The position numbers were made by a program, and so were the translations under genes. DNA of 64,000 nucleotides from Candidatus Saccharimonadota bacterium (lineage in GTDB: Bacteria > Patescibacteriota > Saccharimonadia > Saccharimonadales > Saccharimonadaceae). The notes below the pieces were generated by a model, which worked only from the letters and a program-made list of their open reading frames with translations, ran no database searches and was not told the origin of the DNA. The stretch's first letter is position 1; each line of letters starts with the position of its first letter. Where the stretch lies: NCBI GenBank assembly GCA_017406905.1, contig JAFQXN010000006.1, positions 186,001-250,000 on the forward strand, read 5' to 3'. Shown piece by piece: positions 53,291 through 61,851 of this stretch.

Positions 53291-53323
53291 TCGCGCTATC
53301 CGAAAATTCCAAACATAGCGCGA
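53291..53323 (-). terminator. Terminator of rpsP
   Basis: TCGCGCTAT and ATAGCGCGA form a 9-bp stem with a 15-nt loop. On the minus strand it is followed by TTTTTG. It separates rpsP from khpA. Confidence 0.75.
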
Positions 53324-53331
53324 CCTGTAAA

Positions 53332-53721
53332 TTACTCAGCTTTTTCTGTAGCTTCTGTGGCTTCCGCTGGAGCCTCTGGAGCCTCCACGGCTTCAGCCGG
53401 CTCTTCTTTCGGCTGGTTCTTCCTCAACTTATCAGCGTGCTTTGCCACCGCCTTCTTTGCGGCAGGCTCTTTGTACCACTTTGGTAACTTCACCCCATTT
53501 TTCTTCAGAATGAAAGCTACACGAGAGCTTGGTTGTGCACCATTGCTTAAGTATTTCTCCACCATTTCCTTATCGAGGGTTAAAGCCTTCGTTTGAGGGT
53601 TATAATTGCCGACCTCAGCCACTACACGCCCCGACAAAGGGTGGCGCTGCGCTTCTTGGACGACTATCCGGTACGTAGGGTAATGCGCCCGGCCATTACG
53701 TTGCATACGAATCGCTAGCAT
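53332..53721 (-). CDS. rpsP: 30S ribosomal protein S16 with Ala/Glu-rich extension
   Basis: The 129-residue protein starts MLAIRMQRNGRAHYPTYRIV, with an S16 core to about residue 85. It then has a tail of Ala/Glu/Pro repeats (EAPEAPAEATEATEKAE) not found in short S16s. Confidence 0.94.
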   Translation of the reverse strand: MLAIRMQRNGRAHYPTYRIVVQEAQRHPLSGRVVAEVGNYNPQTKALTLDKEMVEKYLSNGAQPSSRVAFILKKNGVKLPKWYKEPAAKKAVAKHADKLRKNQPKEEPAEAVEAPEAPAEATEATEKAE

Positions 53722-53767
53722 TTTTTCTCCTTTAATCTAATATTTCCGCCATTATAGCACATTTTAA

Positions 53768-54472
53768 TTAAGATTTCAACTTCCTATTGTACATCCTTAC
53801 CCCCTCTTCCGCTGCCTTAGTCTGCGCTTCTTGTTTAGAATGTCCCGTACCCACTCCCTTTAATTTGTCCCCCACATACATTCCCACCGTAAAGACCTTA
53901 TCATGGTCTGGGCCCTCTTCTTTCAGAGTACGGTACACCGGCGTCACCCCATCTACCTTCTGCGCCAATTCCTGCACATATGACTTCGGATCACGCCACA
54001 GCCCCTCCTCAATAATCGCATCCGTCTTCACCAAAATATGTTTATAAATAAAATCTCTCGCCACATCATAACCTTGATCCAGATAAATCGCACCAATCAC
54101 GGCTTCAAAACAATCCGCCAAAATCACATCATGCGCCCGCTCCGAGCCATGTTTCTCACCCTTAGACAGTCTCACCAGAGGCTCATATCCCAATTCTTTC
54201 CCAGCATCACCGATAGATTCCGTCCTCACTAACGCCGCCCGAATCGCCGTCATCACGCCCTCCGGCTGATCATAATTTCTAAACAAGAAATCCGATGACA
54301 CCAATTCCAGCACCGCATCCCCCAAGAACTCTAATCTTTCATTATGCTCATGCACTTGTTTATGCTCGTTCACATAACTCCGATGCGTCAAAGCCGTCAC
54401 TAATAAATCAATATTATTAAAATCAAAACCTAACTTCTCTTTCGCAAATTCCCGATATGGTGTAATATCCAT
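53768..54472 (-). CDS. rnc: Ribonuclease III
   Basis: The 234-residue protein has the catalytic NERLEFLGDAVLEL signature (about 44-57), DCFEAVIGAIYLDQG and a C-terminal double-stranded RNA-binding domain (KSYVQELAQKVDG ... GTGHSKQEAQTKAAEEG). It processes rRNA precursors. AAGGA precedes the ATG. Confidence 0.95.
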   Translation of the reverse strand: MDITPYREFAKEKLGFDFNNIDLLVTALTHRSYVNEHKQVHEHNERLEFLGDAVLELVSSDFLFRNYDQPEGVMTAIRAALVRTESIGDAGKELGYEPLVRLSKGEKHGSERAHDVILADCFEAVIGAIYLDQGYDVARDFIYKHILVKTDAIIEEGLWRDPKSYVQELAQKVDGVTPVYRTLKEEGPDHDKVFTVGMYVGDKLKGVGTGHSKQEAQTKAAEEGVRMYNRKLKS

Positions 54473-54483
54473 TTTTTTCCTTT

Positions 54484-55221
54484 CTAATAATCTCCTGCTC
54501 TTATTTTTTTCTTTGCGACCAACATTAATTTCCCAATATCTTCGTACTCAATCATATCCAACGCCTCAGCAAACGAAAACCACTTTATCCCTTTCATCCA
54601 TTTCTCCGGCGTAGGCATCTCGTGACTATCTAAAGCCTGCACAAGATAAATCTGTGTCGTCATCAGCACCAATTTATCCAACCTACGATATTTAAAATGA
54701 ATCTTCCCTAGCCAAGTCAATACTGACACGTTTTTGAGTCCCGTCTCCTCTTCAATCTCCCTTCGCGCCGTCATCTTCGCAGTCTCCCCTGGCTCAATAT
54801 GCCCCTTCGGTATCGTCCACCTTCCCTTAGAATCCTGAATCAATAAAATCTCAATGTCTTTTTTATCTTTTGTAAATCTAAAAACAATCCCGCCCGAAGT
54901 TGGCTCTCGCACAATCGCCTGTATCGTAGTTTTTTTACGAAAAACCGCCGACTTAATCTTGTCGAGAGTCGATTCCTTAACCTTATCAGTCGGCAACGCC
55001 TCCGGCACCTTTAACGCTCTCCGCGCTAACGGTTCGCTTGCGTTTGCCAAACTCCTAGACGCTCCACCGCTACTGACCGTCCTATGAGCTGGCCCCTTCA
55101 GCGGCTTCGGTGGTTTCGGTGATCTTACTCTTTGATTCATTTTCTTTTTCAACAATTCCGAGCTTCTTATACGCCGTCCCGAGCACGCCGTTAATAAATT
55201 TCGACGAGTTCTCCGAACCAA
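54484..55221 (-). CDS. Nudix hydrolase with basic N-terminal extension
   Basis: The Nudix box [23 protein letters not shown] (Gx5Ex7REUxEExGU) lies at about residue 145, followed by a beta-rich half ending MLVAKKKI. The protein could hydrolyse a nucleoside diphosphate derivative; the exact substrate is open. The first 90 residues are Arg/Lys/Pro-rich and probably disordered. Two starts are possible, 55221 (overlapping nusB by 140 nt) and 55140 (overlapping by 59 nt); neither has a strong ribosome site. Confidence 0.8.
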   Translation of the reverse strand: MVRRTRRNLLTACSGRRIRSSELLKKKMNQRVRSPKPPKPLKGPAHRTVSSGGASRSLANASEPLARRALKVPEALPTDKVKESTLDKIKSAVFRKKTTIQAIVREPTSGGIVFRFTKDKKDIEILLIQDSKGRWTIPKGHIEPGETAKMTARREIEEETGLKNVSVLTWLGKIHFKYRRLDKLVLMTTQIYLVQALDSHEMPTPEKWMKGIKWFSFAEALDMIEYEDIGKLMLVAKKKIRAGDY

Positions 55222-55582
55222 ACGCTTTCGCCAGCTCTACAGCTTCATTTATCGCTACCTTCGGTGGTATGGTGTCACCACACTCCGAAAGCTCATATAG
55301 CCCCATCCGCAAGACGTTTCGATCTATTGCTGCAATAGAACTTATCGGCCACTCTGGCGCCATTGGCTGAAGTGCCTCATCCAAAGTTTCAAAATTATCC
55401 AAAACTTTGTGCGCCAAAGCATAGACGAACTCAGTATCACCGAGCGTCTTCTCGTATGGCTCTATATTCTTCGCAACAATCACGTCCAAATCGACTTCTG
55501 GGTCTTTTGCAAGAGTCCGCAATTCATATTCGTACAGACTTTGTAAAACAATTACTCTACCTAAATGTCGATTGCTAGCCAT
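55082..55582 (-). CDS. nusB: Transcription antitermination factor NusB
   Basis: The 166-residue helical protein starts [21 protein letters not shown] and has [13 protein letters not shown] and [28 protein letters not shown]. It acts in rRNA antitermination. A disordered Glu/Ser tail is added at the end. The Nudix gene begins inside it. Confidence 0.92.
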   Translation of the reverse strand: MASNRHLGRVIVLQSLYEYELRTLAKDPEVDLDVIVAKNIEPYEKTLGDTEFVYALAHKVLDNFETLDEALQPMAPEWPISSIAAIDRNVLRMGLYELSECGDTIPPKVAINEAVELAKAFGSENSSKFINGVLGTAYKKLGIVEKENESKSKITETTEAAEGASS

Positions 55583-55587
55583 ATATT

Positions 55588-55770
55588 TTAATCTTCTTTT
55601 CTTTTTAATGCTTTTTTATTAGTTTTAACTTTAAGATTCGGGGTTTTCTTCTTAGTCTCAAACGCTTTTACCGGAGAAGTCTTGTTTACTCTCCGCGCCA
55701 ACGCGAGCCTAAGATGACTACGCCGAAGCCCAGTCTTGCGTGGGCTACTCTGTTTCTTAGGTTCAGGCAT
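55588..55770 (-). CDS. rpmF: 50S ribosomal protein L32 (probable)
   Basis: The 60-residue basic protein has the L32-like start [20 protein letters not shown]; the PKKxxS..R.G.RRSH pattern is the conserved part. The cysteine zinc knuckle of some L32s is absent. It lies 5 nt upstream of nusB. The second half is Lys-rich and less diagnostic. Confidence 0.75.
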   Translation of the reverse strand: MPEPKKQSSPRKTGLRRSHLRLALARRVNKTSPVKAFETKKKTPNLKVKTNKKALKRKED

Positions 55771-55855
55771 TTTACTCCTTTAATAATAGATAATTTTCAC
55801 CATTCTATCACGTTTTTCTATTTTCCGCAATACCTGCCCTCTATTTTGCTGCCAC

Positions 55856-56065
55856 TTAAGCCTTTTCCAGTTTTTTCAGCGCCCGCTTAATCGCCGGCCT
55901 ATCAAACCCCACTATTCGCTCGCCGTTAATTTCCGTCACCGGCACCGCCGCAATGTCTGGATATTTCGTGGCATCTACCTCTTCAAATTCCACCCCCATA
56001 GATTCCAGCCAATCCATCAGCGCATGACAATACGCGCACGTTGTTGTTGTATACACTTTTATCAT
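55856..56065 (-). CDS. Glutaredoxin-like protein (NrdH/Grx type)
   Basis: The 69-residue thioredoxin-fold protein has the redox motif CAYC near the start (TTTCAYCHALMDWLE) and VPVTEINGERIVGFD (cis-Pro region). It probably reduces disulphides. Its ATG overlaps the stop codon of the upstream methylase gene (ATGA, 56062-56065), so the two are translationally coupled. Confidence 0.88.
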   Translation of the reverse strand: MIKVYTTTTCAYCHALMDWLESMGVEFEEVDATKYPDIAAVPVTEINGERIVGFDRPAIKRALKKLEKA

Positions 56066-56568
56066 AAGTTCATTATACCATACATTGCAATACCCGCCGC
56101 CACTGATACATTAAACGATTCTTTCCTCCCTTTCATCGGTATCTCTACAAACAGGTCAATTATATCATACAACGAATAATCTATTCCGTTCACCTCTTCC
56201 CCCAGCACTAACACCACTTTATCTGTCAACTTATCCTTCAAACTAGGGTTATTTAGCGCCAAAATCGGCACATTTTCTATATTATTCTCCAAGCCTACAA
56301 TTTTCCACCCCTGTTCATGCCTCTTTCTAAGCTCAGAAATTATATCACCACACGAATAAATATCTAGCATTTCTTCTGCACCTAAGGCAGTTTTATGTAT
56401 TTCGCGATCCAACTTATCCCTTAAATGCGGCAATAGTTCCGCATCGTGCACCCTTGGCGTATATCCAGATAATATTACCTTTTCCACACCCATCCCCTCT
56501 GCCGTCCGGAGAATCGCCCCCACATTATATGCCGACCGAATATTATGCAACACCACTATCATTTCCAT
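56062..56568 (-). CDS. TrmH/SpoU-family RNA 2'-O-methyltransferase
   Basis: The 168-residue protein has NIRSAYNVGAILRTAEGMG, VVLVLGEEVNGID and IPMKGRKESFNVSVAAGIAMY, the three SpoU motifs that make the knotted SAM site. The RNA position is unknown. A TATCAT box (56575-56580) ends 6 nt before the ATG, so it may be leaderless. It overlaps the divergent tsaC promoter. Confidence 0.9.
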   Translation of the reverse strand: MEMIVVLHNIRSAYNVGAILRTAEGMGVEKVILSGYTPRVHDAELLPHLRDKLDREIHKTALGAEEMLDIYSCGDIISELRKRHEQGWKIVGLENNIENVPILALNNPSLKDKLTDKVVLVLGEEVNGIDYSLYDIIDLFVEIPMKGRKESFNVSVAAGIAMYGIMNL

Positions 56569-56574
56569 AAAAAT

Positions 56575-56584
56575 ATGATATAAT
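56575..56584. promoter_or_regulatory. Overlapping divergent leaderless-type promoters
   Basis: Minus-strand TATCAT (56575-56580) lies 6 nt from the methylase ATG. Plus-strand TATAAT (56579-56584) lies 7 nt from the tsaC ATG. The two -10 boxes share bases, so only one direction can be used at a time. Confidence 0.55.
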
Positions 56585-56591
56585 AAAAATC

Positions 56592-57194
56592 ATGAAAAGT
56601 CAAAAGAATATCAACGAATCCTTTGAAAACCATAAGCCCAGCCAAACGGCCTTAAGCACATCCGAAAAGGATTTGATTGATGCCTTATTGTCTGGCCAAA
56701 TCGTTACCATCCCCACCGAAACTGTCGAGGGCTACGCCGTCCGCCTCTGTAACGAATCAGCTATCTACGACCTAATGCGCCTCAAAGACCGCGATTTCAC
56801 CTCTGGCAAAATTTTCACCCTCGTACCAGAGAGCAAATCCACTATCTCTCAATACACTCTTATTCCGCCCGCCGCCCAACCTCTTATCGACCAATACGTC
56901 CCCGGCGAGCTTACCATCATTCTTCCTAAGAATCCCAATTTTATTCACCCCTATTACGACCATTTCACCACTATCGGCATCCGCATCCCCGCTCACTCCC
57001 TTTTTAAAACAATCCTACCCCTCACCGGCCCCCTACTCTTAACCTCTGCCAACCCTCGCGGCGGCACCCCTAAATCCACCACCGGCCATCTCCCCTCCAC
57101 CATCGTAGATTTTACCACTAGTACCCCTAAAATCCTCCGTCAGGGGAATCTCCACCTCAATCTCTCAAAATTACCCCCTATTTCTGCAAAATAA
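56592..57194 (+). CDS. tsaC: Threonylcarbamoyl-AMP synthase (TsaC/YrdC domain)
   Basis: The 200-residue protein has PTETVEGYAVRLCNESAI with RLKDRDFTSGKIFTLVP (KRxxxxP-like) and LLLTSANPRGGTPKST. It makes the t6A precursor for tRNAs reading ANN codons. The 30-residue N-terminal lead is poorly conserved. TATAAT ends 7 nt before the ATG. Confidence 0.88.
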   Translation: MKSQKNINESFENHKPSQTALSTSEKDLIDALLSGQIVTIPTETVEGYAVRLCNESAIYDLMRLKDRDFTSGKIFTLVPESKSTISQYTLIPPAAQPLIDQYVPGELTIILPKNPNFIHPYYDHFTTIGIRIPAHSLFKTILPLTGPLLLTSANPRGGTPKSTTGHLPSTIVDFTTSTPKILRQGNLHLNLSKLPPISAK

Positions 57195-57196
57195 GC

Positions 57197-57225
57197 TTGA
57201 CTTTTTTAGCATTTTGTGATACAAT
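57197..57225 (+). promoter_or_regulatory. Promoter of the 57291 gene
   Basis: TTGACT (57197-57202), a 17-nt spacer and TACAAT (57220-57225). The leader contains a short hairpin AGTACC-N5-GGTACT (57236-57252) and a GGAGGAG site. Confidence 0.7.
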
Positions 57226-57290
57226 TAAGTCATAGAGTACCTTACTGGTACTACTAATACTGTACTTTAATATTTTGAGGAGGAGACATC

Positions 57291-58085
57291 ATGACTACCC
57301 ATACTACCCATACTACCCCTATCGACCTGAACACCGGCGACATCTATCTGCAAATCGCCGACCGCTGCCTAGAGGCCGCATACGACATGTACCCCAGCAT
57401 CCGCAAGGATTTGCTGGACGAAAACGGCTTCAACACCGTCGAAGCCTTTATCCGCGCCGAGGGCTCCATTGCCGCCGGCATCGCATCTATCATCCACTCC
57501 ATGAACGAGTTGGGGGGCAACACCAAGGCCGAGCTGTACGAGAAGATCGTCGAAGAAGTGCTCCACAAGCACCAACACGAAGCGCTCGACGAGCTCAAGG
57601 CCGCAGCCGACAAACTCGGCCTCTCGAAAGACGAGAGGGTTGGCCTCGCCACCCTCGCCCTGGAAGCCGTCCACGACCACCGCGTCAGCGAATTCGCTAG
57701 CGAGTGGTTCTTCCGCCGCGACTGGTTCAGCAAACAGTGGAGATTCCTGCCGGCGCCGCTCATCGGCCTGGAGGAGTTCAAGAAGAACCTCGTCTTCGTC
57801 GAGCCCGTTCTCGAAACCCTAGGGCTAACCGCAAACGATGCCGACCTTGCAGAGGGCTATCGGAAACTCCAGGCACACTACCTGCTAACCAACGGCATCC
57901 GGAGCAAGGACACCCTCGAGCGACATCTGCGCACCATCGAGTACGCCCCGGCCCCCGAAAGCGCTTTGACGGTCATCCGTCACTACAGCGCCGCCACAAT
58001 GGAGTCGATGATGCCCCGCCTCATCCGGCTCCTCGAAGCCAAATCCGCCTTCCCCTGGCTGCTCTGCCAGAGGGCAGCCGTCTAA
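57291..58085 (+). CDS. Hypothetical helical soluble protein (264 aa)
   Basis: I do not recognise this family. The protein is mostly alpha-helical and acidic, with a Thr/His repeat at the start (MTTHTTHTTP) and no signal peptide or membrane segment. Signals for expression are very strong: a near-consensus promoter, GGAGGAG before the ATG, and a GC-rich terminator after the stop codon. Composition is clearly G+C-richer than the neighbours, which points to recent transfer or different codon selection. Confidence 0.75.
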   Translation: MTTHTTHTTPIDLNTGDIYLQIADRCLEAAYDMYPSIRKDLLDENGFNTVEAFIRAEGSIAAGIASIIHSMNELGGNTKAELYEKIVEEVLHKHQHEALDELKAAADKLGLSKDERVGLATLALEAVHDHRVSEFASEWFFRRDWFSKQWRFLPAPLIGLEEFKKNLVFVEPVLETLGLTANDADLAEGYRKLQAHYLLTNGIRSKDTLERHLRTIEYAPAPESALTVIRHYSAATMESMMPRLIRLLEAKSAFPWLLCQRAAV

Positions 58086-58090
58086 ACGCA

Positions 58091-58121
58091 AGCGCCGCTT
58101 GACTTCCAAGCGGCGCTTTTT
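58091..58121 (+). terminator. Terminator of the 57291 gene
   Basis: AGCGCCGCTTG-N5-CAAGCGGCGCT followed by TTTT; a perfect 11-bp stem. Confidence 0.9.
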
Positions 58122-58169
58122 CCACCCTTATTCTCAATCAAACCTCCCAAAATATGATATAATATAGAA

Positions 58170-60593
58170 ATGGATAGATACGAACCTCTTAAAATCGAAC
58201 AAAAATGGCAAAAAATCTGGGCAGACACTGCCGCTTTCAAGGCTACCGAGCAACCCGGCACCCCTAAAATGTTCCTCGCCGAAATGTTTCCCTACCCCTC
58301 CGGCGCCGGCCTCCACGTCGGCCACGTCCGCAATTTTACCATCGTTGACGTTCTCACCCGTTTTTATCGCCAGCAAGGACTAAATGTCCTCCGCCCTTTC
58401 GGCTACGACACTTTTGGCCTTCCCGCCGAGAATTACGCCATCAAAACCGGCACCGCTCCTCAAGAAATCACCGAGATTAACATCAACAATTTCCGCAAAC
58501 AAGCCAAACGCCTCGGCTACGCCATCGATTGGTCACGCGAGATTAACACCTCCGACCCCGAATATTACCGTTGGACTCAATGGTGCTTCCTTCAGCTCTA
58601 CAAAAAAGGCCTCGCCTACCAGAAAGAATCCTACCAATGGTGGTGCCCAGTCGACCAAACCGTCCTTGCTAACGAACAAGTCGAAAACGGCCATTGTTGG
58701 CGCTGTGGTCACGAAGTCGAAAAGAAAAAAATGAAACAATGGTTCTTCAAAATCACCGAATATGCCGACGAACTTCTTGAAGAAATCGACAATCTCGACT
58801 GGCCCGATAAAATTAAAACCATGCAAAGAAATTGGATTGGTCGCTCCGTCGGCGCAGAAATAGACTTCGCTATTGCACCTGACAAAAAGTTTGCTTCACG
58901 TCCTACGGAGGGTGGCCGTCACATTACCGTCTTCACCACTCGTCCCGACACCATTCTAGGCGCTACTTTCCTCGTAGTCGCCCCAGAATACCCTGGCCTC
59001 GAATATCTCTTGACCGACGACACCCGCGAAAAGGTTCTCGCCTACAAATTCGCCGCCCTCAAAAAATCCGAAGTCGAACGCCAAGAAAACAAAGAAAAGA
59101 CCGGTGTCTTCACCGGCTCTTACGCCATTAACCCCGCCACTAAAGAGCAAATCCCAGTCTACGTCGCCGATTACGTCCTCGCCGGCTACGGCACCGGCGC
59201 CATCATGGCCGTCCCTGCCTATGATGACCGCGACCGTGAGTTTGCCGAGAAATTCGACCTCCCCGTCGTCCAAGCCGAGCTTATCGACCGTGATCTCTAC
59301 GGCACCCCTAAAGTCACCTATCGTATGCGCGATTGGCTCATTTCCCGCCAGCGCTACTGGGGCTGCCCCATTCCTATCGCTTACGATAAAGACGGCAATC
59401 CTCACCCCATTCCAGAAGACCAACTACCAGTCCTCATTCCAGAGGTAGATGATTACAAACCCGACAATTCCGGCCGCAGCGCCCTCGCTAAAGCCACCGA
59501 TTGGCTCAAGTGTCAAATCCCCGTCACCGACGAAAAAACCGGCGAGACTCATCTCGAAGAAATGACTCGCGAAACCGACACCCTAGACGGCTACGCCTGC
59601 TCTAGCTGGTATCTCTGGCGCTACGCTTCCCCACACGACACCGCTGCCGCCTGGGATCCTGAAGCCATCAAATATTGGGAACCAATCGATTACTACGTTG
59701 GCGGCGATCACGCCGTAGCACATCTATTATATATCCGCTTTTGGTGCAAATTCTTCGCCGACGAAGGCTATCTACCTTTCCGCGAACCTATCAAAAAGCT
59801 CCTCTATAACGGCTACATCAACGCGCCCGACGGCAAAAAAATGAGCAAGTCCAAAGGCAACGTCATCGACCCGCTCGATGTCATCAATGATGGCTACGGT
59901 GCTGACACGCTTCGTACTTATGAAATGTTTATTGGCCCTTACGACCAAGACGCAGCGTGGGACCCCCGCTCTGTCGGCGGCGTCTACCGCTTCCTCAACC
60001 GCTGCTGGAATCTAGCGTTTAACCCCGCAGAACGCGAGAGCCTAGCTGAATCAGGCGCTGCCGTATGTCCTAAGGGACATAAAGACTCGGCCAGAGCGGC
60101 CCGGAGCGTGCCCGAAGGGCACACGGCAGCGCCTGATTCAGCTGCCAACTCGACTACCATCCGTCATAAAACCATCAAGAAAGTCACCGAAGACATCCAC
60201 AAATACAACTTCAACACCGCCGTCGCCGCACTTATGGAATATGTCAACGAGCTCTACAAACAAGGCGCCAGCCACGAAGACCTCGTCGTTCTCGCCAAGC
60301 TTCTTAAACCTTTCGCCCCGCACCTCGCCTGCGAAATGCTCGAACATCTCCACGCCACCGACGAGTGGCCCACTTGGGACGAAAAATACCTCACCGCCGA
60401 CACCGTCGAGCTGGTCATTCAAGTCAACGGCAAACTTCGCGCCAAACTCACCGTAGATAAAGCCGCCCTAGACGACGAAGACCAAATCATCGCCCTCGCT
60501 CTTGCCGATGACAAAATCCAAAAATACACCACAAACGGTGTCAAGAAAACCATCTTCATCAAGAGAGCTAAACTCATTAATCTTGTCGTATAA
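58170..60593 (+). CDS. leuS: Leucyl-tRNA synthetase, carrying an in-frame palindromic element
   Basis: The 807-residue class I synthetase has the HIGH-like motif GAGLHVGHVRNF, an editing domain (TTRPDTILGATF), a zinc-site-like CWRCGHEVEKK, WYLWRYASPHD and KKMSKSKGNVIDP. Between the catalytic part and the anticodon-binding domain (HKTIKKVTEDIHKYNFNTAVAA) there are about 35 residues (625-660) encoded by the family-1 palindromic element. It replaces or extends a variable linker and leaves the frame intact. TATAAT (58158-58163) ends 6 nt before the ATG. Confidence 0.95.
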   Translation: MDRYEPLKIEQKWQKIWADTAAFKATEQPGTPKMFLAEMFPYPSGAGLHVGHVRNFTIVDVLTRFYRQQGLNVLRPFGYDTFGLPAENYAIKTGTAPQEITEININNFRKQAKRLGYAIDWSREINTSDPEYYRWTQWCFLQLYKKGLAYQKESYQWWCPVDQTVLANEQVENGHCWRCGHEVEKKKMKQWFFKITEYADELLEEIDNLDWPDKIKTMQRNWIGRSVGAEIDFAIAPDKKFASRPTEGGRHITVFTTRPDTILGATFLVVAPEYPGLEYLLTDDTREKVLAYKFAALKKSEVERQENKEKTGVFTGSYAINPATKEQIPVYVADYVLAGYGTGAIMAVPAYDDRDREFAEKFDLPVVQAELIDRDLYGTPKVTYRMRDWLISRQRYWGCPIPIAYDKDGNPHPIPEDQLPVLIPEVDDYKPDNSGRSALAKATDWLKCQIPVTDEKTGETHLEEMTRETDTLDGYACSSWYLWRYASPHDTAAAWDPEAIKYWEPIDYYVGGDHAVAHLLYIRFWCKFFADEGYLPFREPIKKLLYNGYINAPDGKKMSKSKGNVIDPLDVINDGYGADTLRTYEMFIGPYDQDAAWDPRSVGGVYRFLNRCWNLAFNPAERESLAESGAAVCPKGHKDSARAARSVPEGHTAAPDSAANSTTIRHKTIKKVTEDIHKYNFNTAVAALMEYVNELYKQGASHEDLVVLAKLLKPFAPHLACEMLEHLHATDEWPTWDEKYLTADTVELVIQVNGKLRAKLTVDKAALDDEDQIIALALADDKIQKYTTNGVKKTIFIKRAKLINLVV
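60044..60143 (+). repeat. Family-1 palindromic element, copy 2 (inside leuS)
   Basis: Perfect 21-bp arms (60044-60064 and 60123-60143) enclose ATGTCC-TAAG-GGACAT, GGCC-AGAGC-GGCC and GTGCCC-GAA-GGGCAC hairpins. The core at 60068-60122 matches 26464-26518 at 49 of 55 positions. The arms of the two copies are unrelated. The whole element is open in the leuS frame. Confidence 0.75.
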
Positions 60594-61851
60594 GTATAAC
60601 TTTACGATAAATATTCATAAACTTATCTAAAGTTTTCTTAAAATCATGTTCTTCGGCGATTTTCACCGAATTAACAGAGAAACGCTCGCGTAATTTTTGG
60701 TTCTCCAAAATCATAATCACAGCTTCAGAAATCTTAATCACGATTTCAGAATTCTTAATCTTATCTTTTTCAATCAAAAATCCATTTTCATCATTGCGAC
60801 AAACCTCACTCACCGCCCCCGCATCTACCGCCACAAGTGGCAATCCGGAAGCCGCCGCCTCAATCAGCACAATACCTTGCGTTTCAATCTCGCTCGCCGT
60901 CACAAATACCTCCCCCACCCGATACATTTCATATAAATCCGGCGGCATAATCTTACCTAAAAACTTCACCGACTCACCAATTCCTAATTTTTCAGCCTCT
61001 TGCTCCAACCTTGCCTTATCTACACCATCTCCCACCACTACCAGCACTGCTTCTGGTATTTTTTCTAGCACCATTTTAAAAGCTTCCACCACCGAACCTA
61101 CACTTTTCTCGGGATCCACTCGCCCCACGTATAGTACAACCGGGCGATTCTCTGGCAAATTATATTTCCGATAAAATCCTTTGTCCACCTTGCCCGGCCG
61201 AAATTGCGATAAATCCACCCCATTGCTCACCGCCGCCACCGGCACCTTAAAATCCCGCCCCCGCGACCAAATCAAATCCCGTATCGCCTTCTCCGTCGGC
61301 ATCGTCACAAAATCACTTTTGCCCTGACGATTCACAAAATACGCCGTTAGCAGCGCATTCATCGGCTTCTTCAAAACTCCCGGCACCTTCAAAGGCTCCG
61401 TGATTACCTCTGGCTGGTTATGTTCCGTCGTCACCACTGGAATCTTACGCTTCCGTGCGTATGATACTACCGAAAGCCCAATCGGATCCGACACCTGCAC
61501 GTGTACCACATCCGGCCGAAATTCATCTAAAGCTCTCTGCACCTCTTTCGCCGGAAATACCGACACCCTAAACCCATGCCTATACCACAAATGCGGCCAC
61601 TTTACCCCCAGAAATCTCTTTCTATCCGGCACCGCATGAATCTGATCAGGATAAATCTTCGCCTCTACCGATTTCAAATAACACACTTTCACGCCATCTT
61701 TCACACGCGTATAATTTCGCCCAGTCTGCGAAGGACAAATCACCATTACTTCATTCCCTCGCTTCGCCAAACCTACTGCTAAATTATGCGAAAACACTGC
61801 CACGCCGTTAATCTGTGGATAATACACCGCCGTCGCAATTACGATTTTCAT
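60577..61851 (-). CDS. GT4-family glycosyltransferase (glycolipid or cell-wall type)
   Basis: The 424-residue protein begins MKIVIATAVYYPQINGVAVF, has VVHVQVSDPIGLS, LYVGRVDPEKSVG and the nucleotide-binding ETQGIVLIEAAASGLPLVA. This pattern resembles glucosyl-diacylglycerol synthases and mannosyltransferases. It overlaps the end of leuS by 17 nt (convergent), and its ATG overlaps the stop codon of the protease gene (61848-61851), so the two are coupled. Confidence 0.87.
   Translation of the reverse strand: MKIVIATAVYYPQINGVAVFSHNLAVGLAKRGNEVMVICPSQTGRNYTRVKDGVKVCYLKSVEAKIYPDQIHAVPDRKRFLGVKWPHLWYRHGFRVSVFPAKEVQRALDEFRPDVVHVQVSDPIGLSVVSYARKRKIPVVTTEHNQPEVITEPLKVPGVLKKPMNALLTAYFVNRQGKSDFVTMPTEKAIRDLIWSRGRDFKVPVAAVSNGVDLSQFRPGKVDKGFYRKYNLPENRPVVLYVGRVDPEKSVGSVVEAFKMVLEKIPEAVLVVVGDGVDKARLEQEAEKLGIGESVKFLGKIMPPDLYEMYRVGEVFVTASEIETQGIVLIEAAASGLPLVAVDAGAVSEVCRNDENGFLIEKDKIKNSEIVIKISEAVIMILENQKLRERFSVNSVKIAEEHDFKKTLDKFMNIYRKVILIRQD

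Noticed and set aside
56062-56077. TATAAT 6 nt before the glutaredoxin ATG as another leaderless promoter
   Set aside because: The box lies inside codons for the end of the upstream methylase, and the two genes overlap by ATGA. Coupled translation explains the start equally well, so it was not counted.
57275-58109. Long alternative frames on both strands over the 57291 gene
   Set aside because: They are shadows caused by the high G+C of this gene. The frame starting at 57291 alone has the GGAGGAG site and ends at the terminator.
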